In this document: piece by piece, positions 56,044 through 64,000 of the stretch
Numbering within the stretch: the stretch's first letter is position 1
How the letters are laid out: the number at the start of each line of letters is the position of its first letter
Assembly (NCBI GenBank): GCA_963802415.1
Contig: CAWDIH010000001.1
Span: 1,550,001 to 1,614,000, forward strand
Direction: 5' to 3'
Source: DATAES01 sp963802415
Lineage (GTDB): Bacteria > Actinomycetota > Acidimicrobiia > Acidimicrobiales > JACDCH01
DNA length: 64,000 nt
Program-made: the position numbers and the translations under genes
The notes under the pieces: generated by a model
What the model was told of the DNA's origin: nothing
What the model saw: only the letters and a program-made list of their open reading frames with translations
Database searches by the model: none

Positions 56044-56459
56044 GTGCACGACGACTTCATCGGCGCTGGATGGGCATTCCCACTGCGGACGAACAGCCGC
56101 GGCGGCATCGCCCTCGTGCGTCGCGAGCAGGAGCTCGAAGAGGCGATGCGCCTGATCCTCGCGACCTATCCCGGCGAGCGACCAATGCGGCCGGAGTTCG
56201 GCTCCCGTGTGCGGGACTGGGTGTTCCGCGGCTCCGACAACGGACTCGATCGCAGCGACTCTCAAGATCGAGGTGCATCAACTCCATCCTCCGGTGGGAG
56301 CCGCGCGTCGACGTGAAGAACGTACATCATAACCAAGGACGGGGCCGCCGGCGACAAGTTGCTCGTATCAACATCCAGTACCAGCCGCTCGACACGAACG
56401 ACCGCCGGAACCTCGTCTTCCCCTTCTACACGATCCCCGACGACGGAAGCGACTACTGA
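56044..56459 (+). CDS. Baseplate wedge protein, gpW/gp25 family (frameshifts)
   Basis: About 138 residues. FIGAGWAFPLRTNSRGGIAL, REQELEEAMRLILATYPGER and PMRPEFGSRVRDWVFRGSDN are the gp25 signature (G-GW-FP, E-AI-LIL-T-GER-M-PEFG). After slips near 56260 and 56330 it ends LRWEPRVDVKNVH and INIQYQPLDTNDRRNLVFPF. It resembles the lysozyme-like baseplate component that joins sheath and wedge. GTG 56044 lies 20 bp after the spike stop. Its stop overlaps the ATG of baseplate J (TGATG). Confidence 0.85.
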
Positions 56460-58454
56460 TGCTCCCTGCACCGAACCTCGACGACCGCCGTTTCCAGGAC
56501 CTCGTCGACGACGCCAAGCGCCTGGTGCAGCAGCCGTTGCCCGGAGTGGACCGACCACAACGTGTCCGATCCCGGCGTCACGCTGATCGAGACGTTCGCC
56601 TACATGACCGACCAGCTGCTCTACCGCCTGAACCGGGTGCCCGACCGGCTCTACATCAAGTTCCTCGAGCTGATCGGCGTCCGGCTGCTGCCGCCGACGC
56701 CGGCGCGTGTACCGGTCACGTTCTGGCTCGCGACGCCGGCTGTCAACATCATCCCGATCCAACCTGGGACCGAGGTGTCGACGGTCCGGACCGACATCGA
56801 CGAGGCGGTGGTCGTTCTGCGATCCGTCGAAGAGCTGCTGATCATCCCGTGCAAGCTCGACGCGGTCGCGACCGAGCGGAGCCGACGCGATCGACCCGAC
56901 GCGGACGAGCCGCAGGCGTGGACGATCGAACCGACCAGGTCAAGCTCGGCGTCGCAGTTCGCCGCGTTCCAAACTCACGCCCGAAGTCAGGCGACTGCCT
57001 GTACCTCGCCTTGACCGACGCCGTGCCGAGCAACGCCGTCGCGCTGCAGGTCACCTGCCACATCGACGGCGTCGGCGTCGATCCCGACAACCCACCGCTG
57101 ATCTGGGAGGCATGGAACGGTCGAGCGTGGGACGAGTGCGAAGTCGACCACGACGAGACAGGCGGCCTGAACCGCGACGGCCAGATCGTCGTGCACGTGC
57201 CGCGCAGCCACGCGGTGTCGGTGCTCCACGAGCAGCGTGGCGGCTGGCTGCGAGCCCGAATCGTCGAGGCCGACGAGGGCCAGCCGACCTACAGCGTCGT
57301 CGCCGATCGTCCATGGATTCGGCGCAGCGACGGTCGGCGGGACGGCCGAAGTGCGTCCACGCCGAGCTCGTTCGCAACGAAGCGCGTCGGCGACGTCCGA
57401 CGGCACGCCCGGACAGGTCTTCCGGACCCTGCGCGCCCCGGTGCTTGCTCGGCGGCGGCCCGGTCCTGCTCGAGAGCAGCTCCGACGACGGCTGGCAGGA
57501 GTGGAGCGAGGTTCCGGACTTCGCCGACAGCGGTCCCGACGACCGCCATTTCGTGTTCGATCCTGTACACGGCGAGGTCACCCTCGGGCCCGCCATGCGG
57601 CAAGCCGGACGGCACCTACGACCAGTACGGCTGGGTTCCCGCCGAAGGGCACCGACATGCGGATGCGATCGTACGCCGTCGGCGGCGGTCCGGTCGGCAA
57701 CGTCGCCCGCCACACGATCACGCGTGCTGCGTACCGACGATCCCGTACATCTCGAGCGTCGACAACCGCTAGCCCGCCCAGGGTGGTGTCGAGGGCGAGA
57801 CGCTCGAGGAGGCGAAAGGCCCGCGGTCCGATCGTGCTCCGGACGCGGAGCCGAGCGGTCACGGCCGAGGACTACGAGCTGCTGACGAAGCAGGCTGCGC
57901 CCGAGATCGCCCGTGTGAAGTGCCTGACCGCCGGCGAAGGCCCCGATGCCGGATCGGTGAAGGTCCTGCATCGTCCCGGCCGTGCGCCGGCGACCCGGCG
58001 TCGATCGAGTTCGAGCAGCTCCTGCTTCCGAGGACGACGTTGCGCGAGAAGGTCTCGGACCGGCTCGAGGAGGCTCGCCTCATCGGCACGCGGGTGCTGA
58101 TCGAACCGCCGATGTACCAAGGAGTCACCGTCGTCGCCAAGCGTGGTCGCCGCGCCCCGGTTCAACGCGAGCCGGGTCGAGGCACGACTGCTTCACGGCC
58201 TTGTTCGGCTTCCTCAACCCGCATCTCGGGCGGTGCCGAGGGCGAAGGCTGGCCGTGGGGCCGCGACGCTCCAGGTGGGCGAGATCTATCGGTGTCCTCC
58301 AGCAAGTACGGGGCGTCGACATCGTCAACGACGTGCGCCTCTTCGGCGCGAACCCGGTGACGCGTGAGCGGGGCGAGGCGACGCAACGGATCGACCTCGA
58401 CCCTGCGAGCCTCGTCTTCTCCTTCGACCACCAGATCGGGTGCAGGCTCCGTGA
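56459..58454 (+). CDS. Baseplate J-like protein (gp6/Pvc11; multiple frameshifts)
   Basis: About 665 residues in pieces. It begins LPAPNLDDRRFQDLVDDAKR and has the gpJ N-terminal motif WTDHNVSDPGVTLIETFAYM with TDQLLYRLNRVPDRLYIKFL. VEDLI-like and FDPVHGEVTLGPAMR strands lie in the middle. The conserved J domain near the end reads RSRAVTAEDYELLTKQAAPE, IARVKCLTAGEGPDAGSVKV, EARLIGTRVLIEPPMYQGVT, VAPRFNASRVEARLLHGLFG and VGEIYRVLQQVRGVDIVNDV. At least eight slips occur, including near 56540, 56930, 57345, 57440, 57605, 57740, 57985, 58150 and 58270. It builds the baseplate wedge. The proposed stop, 58452-58454, overlaps the next GTG. Confidence 0.83.
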
Positions 58455-59053
58455 CGCGCATCACGCTCGCCGTTCCCGCTGGCGGTTCGTCGCGAATGGC
58501 ACCGGCCGTCGAGGCTCATGCCCGGCGTGCGTCCCGTCGATCGGCGAGATGCTGCCCGGCGATCTACCAGGAGGACCTGTTCACAATGGAGTGGTGCCGC
58601 GGGCTCGACGAGGTCATCGCGCCGGTCGATCGGCGACGCTCGACTGCCTCGAGAGCTACATCGATCCGGTGATGGCGCCGAGCGACTTCCTCGACTGGCT
58701 CGGAAGCTGGGTCGGGATGATCCTCGACGAGAACTGGCCAGTCGCAGCGCCGGCGTGAGGCGATCGCCAGCGGCGATGGAGCTCTTCCAGCATGCGAGGG
58801 ACGCTCACGGGCCTGGCCCGCCATGTCGAGATCTTCACCGGCGGGCGAGGTGCCGATCGCCGACAGCGGGCGTGTCGCCGACATCGGAAAATCCAGGTGG
58901 CGACACTTCCGGGCGAGTCGGTCGCCCCGGCTCGCCGTACGGGTCGTGGTCGACGATCCCGAAGCAGATCAACGAGGCGACACTGGACCGGATCGTCGTC
59001 TCAGGCGAAGCCGGCGCACGTAGTTCATCGGGTGGAGGTGGTTGCGAGGTTGA
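58451..59053 (+). CDS. Phage tail protein I-like wedge protein (Pvc12; frameshifts)
   Basis: About 200 residues. It has the gpI pattern MLPAIYQEDLFTMEWCRGLD, LDCLESYIDPVMAPSDFLDW with LGSWVGMILDENWPV, then RGTLTGLARHVEIFTGG, SPRLAVRVVVDDP, KQINEATLDRIV and the typical end KPAHVVHRVEVV. Slips are inferred near 58560, 58630, 58755, 58790 and 58960. The start GTG 58451 overlaps the baseplate J stop. The exact stop is uncertain; TGA 59051-59053, overlapping the TTG of the next gene, is preferred. It connects wedge and fibre or sheath in related baseplates. Confidence 0.78.
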
Positions 59054-60598
59054 TCGTCTGCCGCAAGTGCGGGTTCCACAATCGGGACATCGGACACGTT
59101 CTGCGGCTCGTGCGGAAGCTTCCTCGAGTTCACCGGCGAGAAGATCGTGCCCCCGAAGGTCGACGTGCCGACCGAGGAGGAGCTCGAGGCGGAGGAGCCC
59201 AAGAAGAAGTCGCTGCTGCAACGCATCACGAGCTTGGCGTACGCCGATGTTGGCGATCGCGATCCGGCACCCGGAGCAGGTGGCCCCGGCGGGCCGCCCG
59301 GGTTCGGTCCGCCAGGGATGGGTCCGCCGGGTATGGGTCCGCCGCCGGGTCCGCCGGGTATGGGTCCGCCGCCGGGTCCGCCGGGTATGGGGCCGCCGGG
59401 TATGGGGCCGCCGCCGGGTCCGCCGGGTATGGGGCCGCCGCCGGGTCCGCCGGGTATGGGGCCGCCGGGTATGGGGCCGCCGCCGGGTCCGCCGGGTATG
59501 GGGCCGCCGCCGGGTCCGCCGGGGATGGGGCCGCCGCCGGGTCCGCCGCCCGGTGTTGGGCCGCCGCCTGGGCCGCCGGAGCCACCGGGCACCGCCTCTC
59601 CCGGGGACGCCCCGACGGTGGCCGCGCTGGCCGTGCCGGTCGAGAAGCCGCCGCCGGCGCTGCCAGATGCCGAGGTGCCGCCGGCAACCGAGCCCCTGCT
59701 CGACGAGGCCGCCACAGCACCCACGAAGCCAGATGCCACACAGCCCGAGGCCATGCAGCCGGCTGCACCGCGCAAGGCGACGCGGACGATCCAGAAGACG
59801 AAGCCGACGCGCCGGTTGCAGCCGGGAGACCTCATCTGTGGCGACTGCGGAGAAGGAAACCCTCCGGCCCGGAAGTTCTGCAGTCGTTGCGGCGAGTCAC
59901 TCGTCACCGCGGAAGTCGTCAAGCGGCCGTGGTGGAAGCGGCTGTGGCCGCAGAAGAAAGTGAAGACCCTCGACGTCGGTGAACGTCCGGGAAAGGCTGG
60001 CGTCAAGGCCAAGAAGAAGGTCGGCCGCGAGACGATGCTCGCCTTGCGCAAGGTCGTCACCCTGGCTGCGATCGTCATCGTGGCTGCGATCGCGTTGATC
60101 CCACCGTTCCGCAACTGGACCCAGGACACGTTCGTCCAGCCCGTCAGGGACAGGTGGAACGACTTCACGACCCAGGAGTTCGCGCCGGTGAACCCGGAGG
60201 CCGCTTTGGCGACGACGCAGACCCCGGAGAACCCCGCGACGAACGCAATCGATCACGCGGGCAACACCTTCTGGGTGGCGCCTGCCGGCAACGGCGAACC
60301 GGTCCTCATTCTCACCTTCGGTGGCCAAACCGTCGACGTCGACAGGGCCATCATCCAAAACGGCGCTCGCGACTCGTTCGCCCAGTTCAGCCGAGCGCAG
60401 AAGCTCCATCTGGTCTTCAACACGGGGAAGACGACGGACATCGACCTGAAGGATGCTCCAGACCAACAGAAGGTCGGCATCTCCGACGGTCACGGCATCA
60501 CGCAGGTCGAGATCCACATCGTGTCGATCTACGAGGCGATCGGCGACCCGCCCCCACCGGTGGCGCTCTCCGAGATCGAGCTCTTCGTGGAGAAGTAG
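59050..60598 (+). CDS. Zinc-ribbon membrane protein with collagen-like repeat and exposed beta domain
   Basis: About 516 residues. A first zinc ribbon, IVCRKCGFHN with TFCGSCGSFLEFTGEKIV, spans residues 1-40 and is joined across a slip near 59090. An acidic linker leads to a run of GPPGMGPPP-type repeats (about residues 77-177). A second ribbon, LICGDCGEGNPPARKFCSRC, lies near 261-282. A basic stretch precedes one membrane helix, VVTLAAIVIVAAIALIPPF (about 335-353). The outer part is a discoidin-like beta-sandwich (TNAIDHAGNTFWVAPAGNGE, VLILTFGGQTVDVDRAIIQN, LHLVFNTGKTTDIDLKD). The order resembles proteins proposed to tether cytoplasmic injection particles to the membrane. TTG 59050 follows GGAGGTGG. 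Confidence 0.83.
59280..59580 (+). repeat. In-frame Gly-Pro-Pro-rich DNA repeat
   Basis: Tandem units of about 9-24 bp, such as CCGCCGGGTATGGGTCCG, code for runs of GPPGMGPPPGPP. The unit changes gradually (GGT to GGG) along the run, and all lengths are multiples of three. Such tracts vary in copy number by slippage, so length may differ between strains. Confidence 0.85.
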
Positions 60599-60601
60599 TT
60601 G

Positions 60602-60618
60602 CTGGGCATTGCGCCCAG
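60602..60618. terminator. Short hairpin between convergent genes
   Basis: CTGGGC pairs with GCCCAG over a five-base loop, just after the stop at 60598. It lies between the convergent tether gene and lipoprotein gene. The stem is only six base pairs and has no T-run, so support is weak. Confidence 0.3.
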
Positions 60619-60675
60619 ATCTCACGTGTTGCGGCTCGAAGCGGCGGAAACGACACGCTCCGGTCGTTCAACTCA

Positions 60676-61323
60676 TCAGCTGCATGAAACGTTCACCGGC
60701 GTTGAAAAGGCCGGAGCAGTGACGGGCGGAGCGTTGTTCACGGCGTCGATGGTGACGGTCTGTGTCGAGGGTGCAAAGCTCAGGGTTCGTACGAACCCTC
60801 CGGCCAGTGTTGCCGTGCCGCTCGTCGGCGCGTTTTCGCCTTGGTCGGGGATGTGGAAGGTGTACGTGTCGCCCGACGCCTGCACGTCCGTGCTGATCGC
60901 GATGGCGCGGAGGAGGCGGAGTACGGCTTCGGCTGCGTTCTGGTCGTCCGCGCATCGCTGCGACGAGGCGAATGCCGGGGTATCTCCGTTGGCGGTTTTG
61001 GCTTCGTAGTAGCGGTCACCGATGAAGATTTTGGTGATCGTTTGCGCGTACGGACCGGAACTGCTGGCGGAGCCACCGTTCGAGGCGCTCGCGGCCACGG
61101 CGTGCCCATGTTCGACTTGCTGCACATGGTCCGGGGCCTGGTACACGACGTCTGCCCCCGCGACCGACAACGTGAAGCTGTGCGCCTTCGCGGTGGCGTC
61201 CGCGGCGGTCTGCAATGTCGACGCTGCAGACGCGGCCTGGTTGTCGGTGCCGCACGAGGTGCTGCCGATCGCCAACGTCGCGCACACTGCCAACCTCACG
61301 ACGGGTGCTCGAACGCGGCGCAC
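60676..61323 (-). CDS. Lipoprotein of unknown function (LppX/LprG-like layout)
   Basis: 215 residues. The N-terminus VVRLAVCATLAIGSTSCGTD is a lipoprotein signal with lipobox GSTSC. The mature part starts ASAASTLQTAADATAKAHSF and TLSVAGADVVYQAPDHVQQV, followed by KIFIGDRYYEAKTANG and GTATLAGGFVRTLSFAPSTQ. The arrangement (helix, then ligand-type beta-sheet with 'VYQAPDHVQ' and 'I-IGD-YY') resembles actinobacterial LolA/LprG-like lipid carriers, but homology is not certain. It should sit on the outer face of the cytoplasmic membrane. It is convergent with the injection-system cluster. Confidence 0.68.
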   Translation of the reverse strand: MRRVRAPVVRLAVCATLAIGSTSCGTDNQAASAASTLQTAADATAKAHSFTLSVAGADVVYQAPDHVQQVEHGHAVAASASNGGSASSSGPYAQTITKIFIGDRYYEAKTANGDTPAFASSQRCADDQNAAEAVLRLLRAIAISTDVQASGDTYTFHIPDQGENAPTSGTATLAGGFVRTLSFAPSTQTVTIDAVNNAPPVTAPAFSTPVNVSCS

Positions 61324-61412
61324 GACACCATGGTGCCCTGTCGACGCAGGGGGACGCCGTCGTAGCCGCGCGCCCTGGGTTCGCCACTTGCGAGCGGGTG
61401 GGTACCGGCGGT

Positions 61413-61861
61413 TCAGCGCCCTGTCTTGCCGTCGATTTGCTCGCGGATGATGTCGGCGTGGCCGGCGTGTCGCGCGGTCTCATTTATGACCGCAGAATTG
61501 CCCAGCGCAGGTCTCGGCTCTTGCCGTTGCAATTGATCCGTGTGCCGGCGTCGCCGAGTGCGGCGATGATGGCGTTGCTGGCCTGGCACGCAGCGCGGTA
61601 CTCGGCCCGAACGGTTGACAGCGACACCGCCAGATCCACCTGCATCGACCGCGCACCGCGACTTGGCTTGCCGCCGACCACGATCTGTTCGAACCACTTT
61701 GACTCAACGAAGGTGAGGTGCTGGATCAGCCCGGCGAGATTCGTGCCCGACGACACGGTGCTGCGACGAGCGTCGTCCTCGCTGAGCCCGCGGAGCTTGT
61801 CGAGAACGCCAGCTCGCAGACTGTCAAGGGTTGCGACGAGGGCGTCGACCTCAGGAGTCAC
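61413..61861 (-). CDS. DinB/DUF664-family protein (one frameshift)
   Basis: About 149 residues of the four-helix DinB-like DUF664 family: EVDALVATLDSLRAGVLDKL, NLAGLIQHLTFVESKWFEQI, and, after a slip near 61490, the end VINETARHAGHADIIREQID with GKTGR. The His of IQHL and the two His of ARHAGHAD form the usual metal site. Members often serve as thiol-dependent enzymes or stress proteins. GTG 61861 was chosen; an upstream start at 61879 is possible. The span is two bases out of frame, so one indel explains it. Confidence 0.8.
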
Positions 61862-62008
61862 GCCACGACGACTCACACACACAGCCTCGCACGCGGCAGC
61901 TGCGAGCGACCGAGGGAGTAGCGCGGGACGGGCGTGCACTGGAACTGCACCTACGCGCTCGCCGCCGCTAGGGTGCCGCCGCAACGACCACAGGAGACAG
62001 GGAGCGTC

Positions 62009-62314
62009 ATGGCTGCGGGTGTGATCTTGGAGTTCGAAGGCGTTACCGAGACGGAATATCGCGCTGTGAACGCCGCGCTGGGCATCGACCCGGCTACCGG
62101 TGAGGGCGACTGGCCGGCCGGACTGGTGTCGCACTCAGGCGGGCTCGATGAGAGCGGTCACCTTGTTGTGATGGAGGTGTGGGACACGCCGGAACACCAG
62201 GAGCGGTTCATGGAAGGTCGGCTGGGCGAAGCGCTCGCCAAGGGCGGGATCACAGAGCCACCGTCGAGCGTGACCTGGATCGAGCTGATCGCGCACCACC
62301 ACCCCGGCGGCTGA
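62009..62314 (+). CDS. Small ABM-like protein
   Basis: 101 residues: ILEFEGVTETEYRAVNAALG, DWPAGLVSHSGGLDESGHLV, VMEVWDTPEHQERFMEGRLG and EPPSSVTWIELIAHHHPGG. The layout is that of a single dimeric alpha/beta-barrel (ABM-like) domain, with the typical WDTPEHQERFM turn. No substrate is known. CAGGAGACAGGGAG precedes ATG 62009. It stands alone between the divergent DinB-like gene and the convergent LuxR regulator. Confidence 0.75.
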   Translation: MAAGVILEFEGVTETEYRAVNAALGIDPATGEGDWPAGLVSHSGGLDESGHLVVMEVWDTPEHQERFMEGRLGEALAKGGITEPPSSVTWIELIAHHHPGG

Positions 62315-62468
62315 ACCCTCGGACGAGCATCGTGTGCAGCCCTCGCTTTGCGGGCGCGCCCCGACATGAGTAGCAACGGGATCGGCGCTCGTGAGCTGGC
62401 CTGAGTCCGACCATCGTGCACTGACTCGGCTCATGGACGTGTCGATGCACAATGGCCGGCCGACTTCG

Positions 62469-63095
62469 CTAGATCAGGCCTTCGCGCAGGGCCCACGCCA
62501 CCGCATGCGTACGGTTGCGCAGGCAGAGGCGCGTCGTGACGTCGTGGATCACGGTCTTGATCGTGCGCTGCGAGTAGGCGAGCTTCCTGGAGATCTCCTC
62601 CGTGTCGAAGCCTTCGGCAACGAGGCGGAGCACGTCGATCTCGCGCTCGGTGAGTCCTGTCATCGTGAGGCCGCGCGGCGCGAGGACCTGCCGCTGCAGC
62701 TGGCCGACTTGATGTAGTAGTCGGCCGAGCATGTCGGGCGGCAGCGATCCCTCGCCGCGGGCCGCCGATTCGACGAGGGTGACCAGCGACGTGGCCGATG
62801 CTTCGGCGCGACGGAGGATGCCGCACACGCCCGCTTCGAGCAGCGTGAGGATCACGGTGTCGTCCGGGTCGGGCACCACGATCGCGACCCGCGAACAGCC
62901 GAGGTGCTGGATACTTCGGATGACGCGTATGACGTCTGCGTCGACGGCGTCGGCGACGACGACACCGACGACCGCCCGTTCGATCTCGTCTTCGGCCACG
63001 AGATCGACCTCGGGCTGCGGACGCAACCTCGACACGATGCCGGCCTCGGATAGCGGGTCGGTTGCGTACACGTACGTGGGAATGCGATTCCTCAT
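62469..63095 (-). CDS. LuxR-family (NarL-like) regulator
   Basis: 208 residues. The N-terminal 120 residues have the receiver-like alternation (VYATDPLSEAGIVSRLRPQP, VVGVVVADAVDADVIRVIRS, RVAIVVPDPDDTVILTLLEA, GVCGILRRAEASATSLVTLV) but lack a clear phospho-acceptor Asp. It is therefore a pseudo-receiver. The C-terminal LuxR helix-turn-helix is intact: LTMTGLTEREIDVLRLVAEG, FDTEEISRKLAYSQRTIKTV and IHDVTTRLCLRNRTHAVAWA. No sensor kinase is next to it. ATG 63095 is preferred; ATG 63104 is possible. Confidence 0.87.
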   Translation of the reverse strand: MRNRIPTYVYATDPLSEAGIVSRLRPQPEVDLVAEDEIERAVVGVVVADAVDADVIRVIRSIQHLGCSRVAIVVPDPDDTVILTLLEAGVCGILRRAEASATSLVTLVESAARGEGSLPPDMLGRLLHQVGQLQRQVLAPRGLTMTGLTEREIDVLRLVAEGFDTEEISRKLAYSQRTIKTVIHDVTTRLCLRNRTHAVAWALREGLI

Positions 63096-63162
63096 CCGGC
63101 GTACCTCAATTTCACTCGCCCTGTCGTACTGATGTGTTTCCTGGCCCCTTCCGCCGAAACCG

Positions 63163-64000
63163 TCAGCCCCTCGTGAGGAAGTTGGGGGCCTGGCTCGTCG
63201 CGTAGGCAACCAAGAGGGGGGCCCGCGCGGTGGCCGTCGGGGCCAGACTCGTGCCGACGACGAACCTCGAGCCGGGGCTCGTCTTCGGGAACAGCACCGC
63301 CACCACCCGGAAGTTGCCGGCGGCGTCAGCGATGGCGATGCGTGACTCGGGGTACACGCGCGTCGGGTCGCGAGTGTCCACGGTGGTCAATGCGACCGCT
63401 TGTCCCGGCTGCCAGCCCAGGCCGATGACGTCAACCGTCCGTCCTGGCGCAACGACGCCGGGATTCGCGATGAGCGTTGGCGTTCGACCCCTGAGCGGCG
63501 CCAGGTGCGGCGAGCCTCCCGCGGTGTCCACGAACTGCACGAACGCCGACCGGTTCCCCGGCGCCGTCGAGTGGAACGCGACCCGCACCACACACGTGGC
63601 GAGCGGGTTCACCACGGCGCCGCTGCACAGATCCGACGTGATCGTGAAGTCAGCGGGGTTTGCGCCGGTGAGCGTCACCGAGGAGATGGCGAACGGATTC
63701 CCGCCCGCGTTGGTGACCGTCAACGGCGCGTCCGGCGTCGGCTGCCCGAGCGTTTGCAGGCCGAAGTCGAGCGGCACCGGCGTCACCTGGAACGCGGGCG
63801 CGCCGGCGCCCCCCGTGAGCGGGACGTCCGTCGTGATTCGGGACGGAGGTGTCCCAGGGGGGATCGGCAGGCCCTCGGGGTTGTTGGCCGGGAACGGTGT
63901 GCCGGTCACAACTCGCAAGACGGCGGTCCGCGTGCCGAAGGCAGTCGGCGCGAAGTCGAGCGAGACGACGCACGGCGTGTCGAGGTGGATGATCGCGTAG
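63163..64000 (-). CDS. Choice-of-anchor/HYDIN-like repeat protein (5' end outside window)
   Basis: About 279 C-terminal residues are visible; the frame stays open to the right edge. One full and one partial Ig-like repeat of the 'choice-of-anchor D'/HYDIN type are seen: LDFGLQTLGQPTPDAPLTVT, SSVTLTGANPADFTITSDLC, SGAVVNPLATCVVRVAFHST and, at the edge, CVVSLDFAPTAFGTRTAVLR. A different C-terminal domain follows (GRTVDVIGLGWQPGQAVALT, SRIAIADAAGNFRVVAVLFP). Such proteins are exported and cell-surface linked; the signal peptide would lie outside the window. Paired Cys in each repeat (LCSGAVVNPLATC) fit an extracytoplasmic location. Confidence 0.83.
   Translation of the reverse strand, partial: YAIIHLDTPCVVSLDFAPTAFGTRTAVLRVVTGTPFPANNPEGLPIPPGTPPSRITTDVPLTGGAGAPAFQVTPVPLDFGLQTLGQPTPDAPLTVTNAGGNPFAISSVTLTGANPADFTITSDLCSGAVVNPLATCVVRVAFHSTAPGNRSAFVQFVDTAGGSPHLAPLRGRTPTLIANPGVVAPGRTVDVIGLGWQPGQAVALTTVDTRDPTRVYPESRIAIADAAGNFRVVAVLFPKTSPGSRFVVGTSLAPTATARAPLLVAYATSQAPNFLTRG

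Noticed and set aside
58969..60168. A 399-residue minus-strand frame rich in GGP repeats
   Set aside because: It mirrors the Gly-Pro repeat and zinc ribbons of the plus-strand tether gene, which has recognisable domains on both sides. The minus reading has none.
40198..60598. A complete prophage
   Set aside because: No capsid, portal, terminase, integrase, holin or attachment repeat was found. Only tail-type genes plus DUF4157 and DUF4255 are present, which is the eCIS pattern.

Overview
The window is about 64 kb of GC-rich bacterial DNA and looks like an actinobacterial chromosome, most plausibly class Acidimicrobiia. That placement is an inference. It rests on strong GC bias, frequent GTG/TTG starts, stop/start overlaps of the NTGA type, and a gene content rich in acyl-CoA dehydrogenases, CaiB-type CoA transferases, SCP-x-like thiolases, paired amidohydrolases, DUF2510/DUF4234 membrane proteins and an archaeal-type aspartyl-tRNA synthetase. 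No rRNA, tRNA, CRISPR array or insertion sequence was recognised.

Region 1 (about 1-24 kb) is lipid/CoA-ester catabolism. Minus-strand runs encode an acyl-CoA dehydrogenase plus CoA ligase, a thiolase plus short-chain dehydrogenase, a double-length family III CoA transferase, and an operon of NDP-forming acyl-CoA synthetase, thiolase, DUF35 protein and DUF192 protein. Plus-strand genes add a TetR regulator, a MaoC-like hydratase, two amidohydrolases, a CYP125-like P450 and an acyl-CoA dehydrogenase. The set resembles sterol or branched side-chain degradation. Three copies of an 18-bp palindrome (core ACCTGAC-N6-GTCAGG) lie at the promoters near 6.5, 10.8 and 17.7 kb and suggest one regulon.

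Region 2 (24-38.9 kb) holds a fused electron-transfer flavoprotein (beta-alpha) directly behind the acyl-CoA dehydrogenase, DoxX, YjbR and VOC proteins, and two SET-domain proteins. It also holds a tightly overlapping minus-strand operon (33.9 to 27.9 kb) of a DapA-like aldolase, an old-yellow-enzyme reductase, a Gfo/Idh/MocA dehydrogenase, a DUF6807 protein, a cupin and a large unidentified protein; its substrate is unknown. A FadE34-like tandem acyl-CoA dehydrogenase, an alpha/beta hydrolase and a methyltransferase follow.

Region 3 (38.9-60.6 kb) begins with an archaeal-type AspRS and is dominated by a phage-tail-like contractile injection system of eCIS type. It contains a large ATPase regulator, a DUF922 metallopeptidase and other candidate cargo, a Pvc16-like cap protein, sheath, three tube-family proteins, a DUF6760 peptide, a DUF4157 (eCIS core) protein, LysM baseplate protein, VgrG-like spike, gp25-like protein, baseplate J, tail protein I, and a membrane-anchored zinc-ribbon protein with a collagen-like repeat that may tether the particle to the membrane. 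No capsid, terminase, portal, integrase, AAA+ remodelling ATPase, tape measure or fibre gene is visible here.

Region 4 (60.6-64 kb) has a lipoprotein, a DinB-like protein, a small monooxygenase-like protein, a LuxR regulator and the C-terminal part of an extracellular repeat protein that runs off the window.

Many genes are broken by single-base frameshifts while their reading otherwise continues perfectly in another frame. The breaks crowd into 10.7-20.1 kb and 53.8-59.1 kb. The simplest reading is residual sequence error, so I treat these genes as functional and give the whole span.
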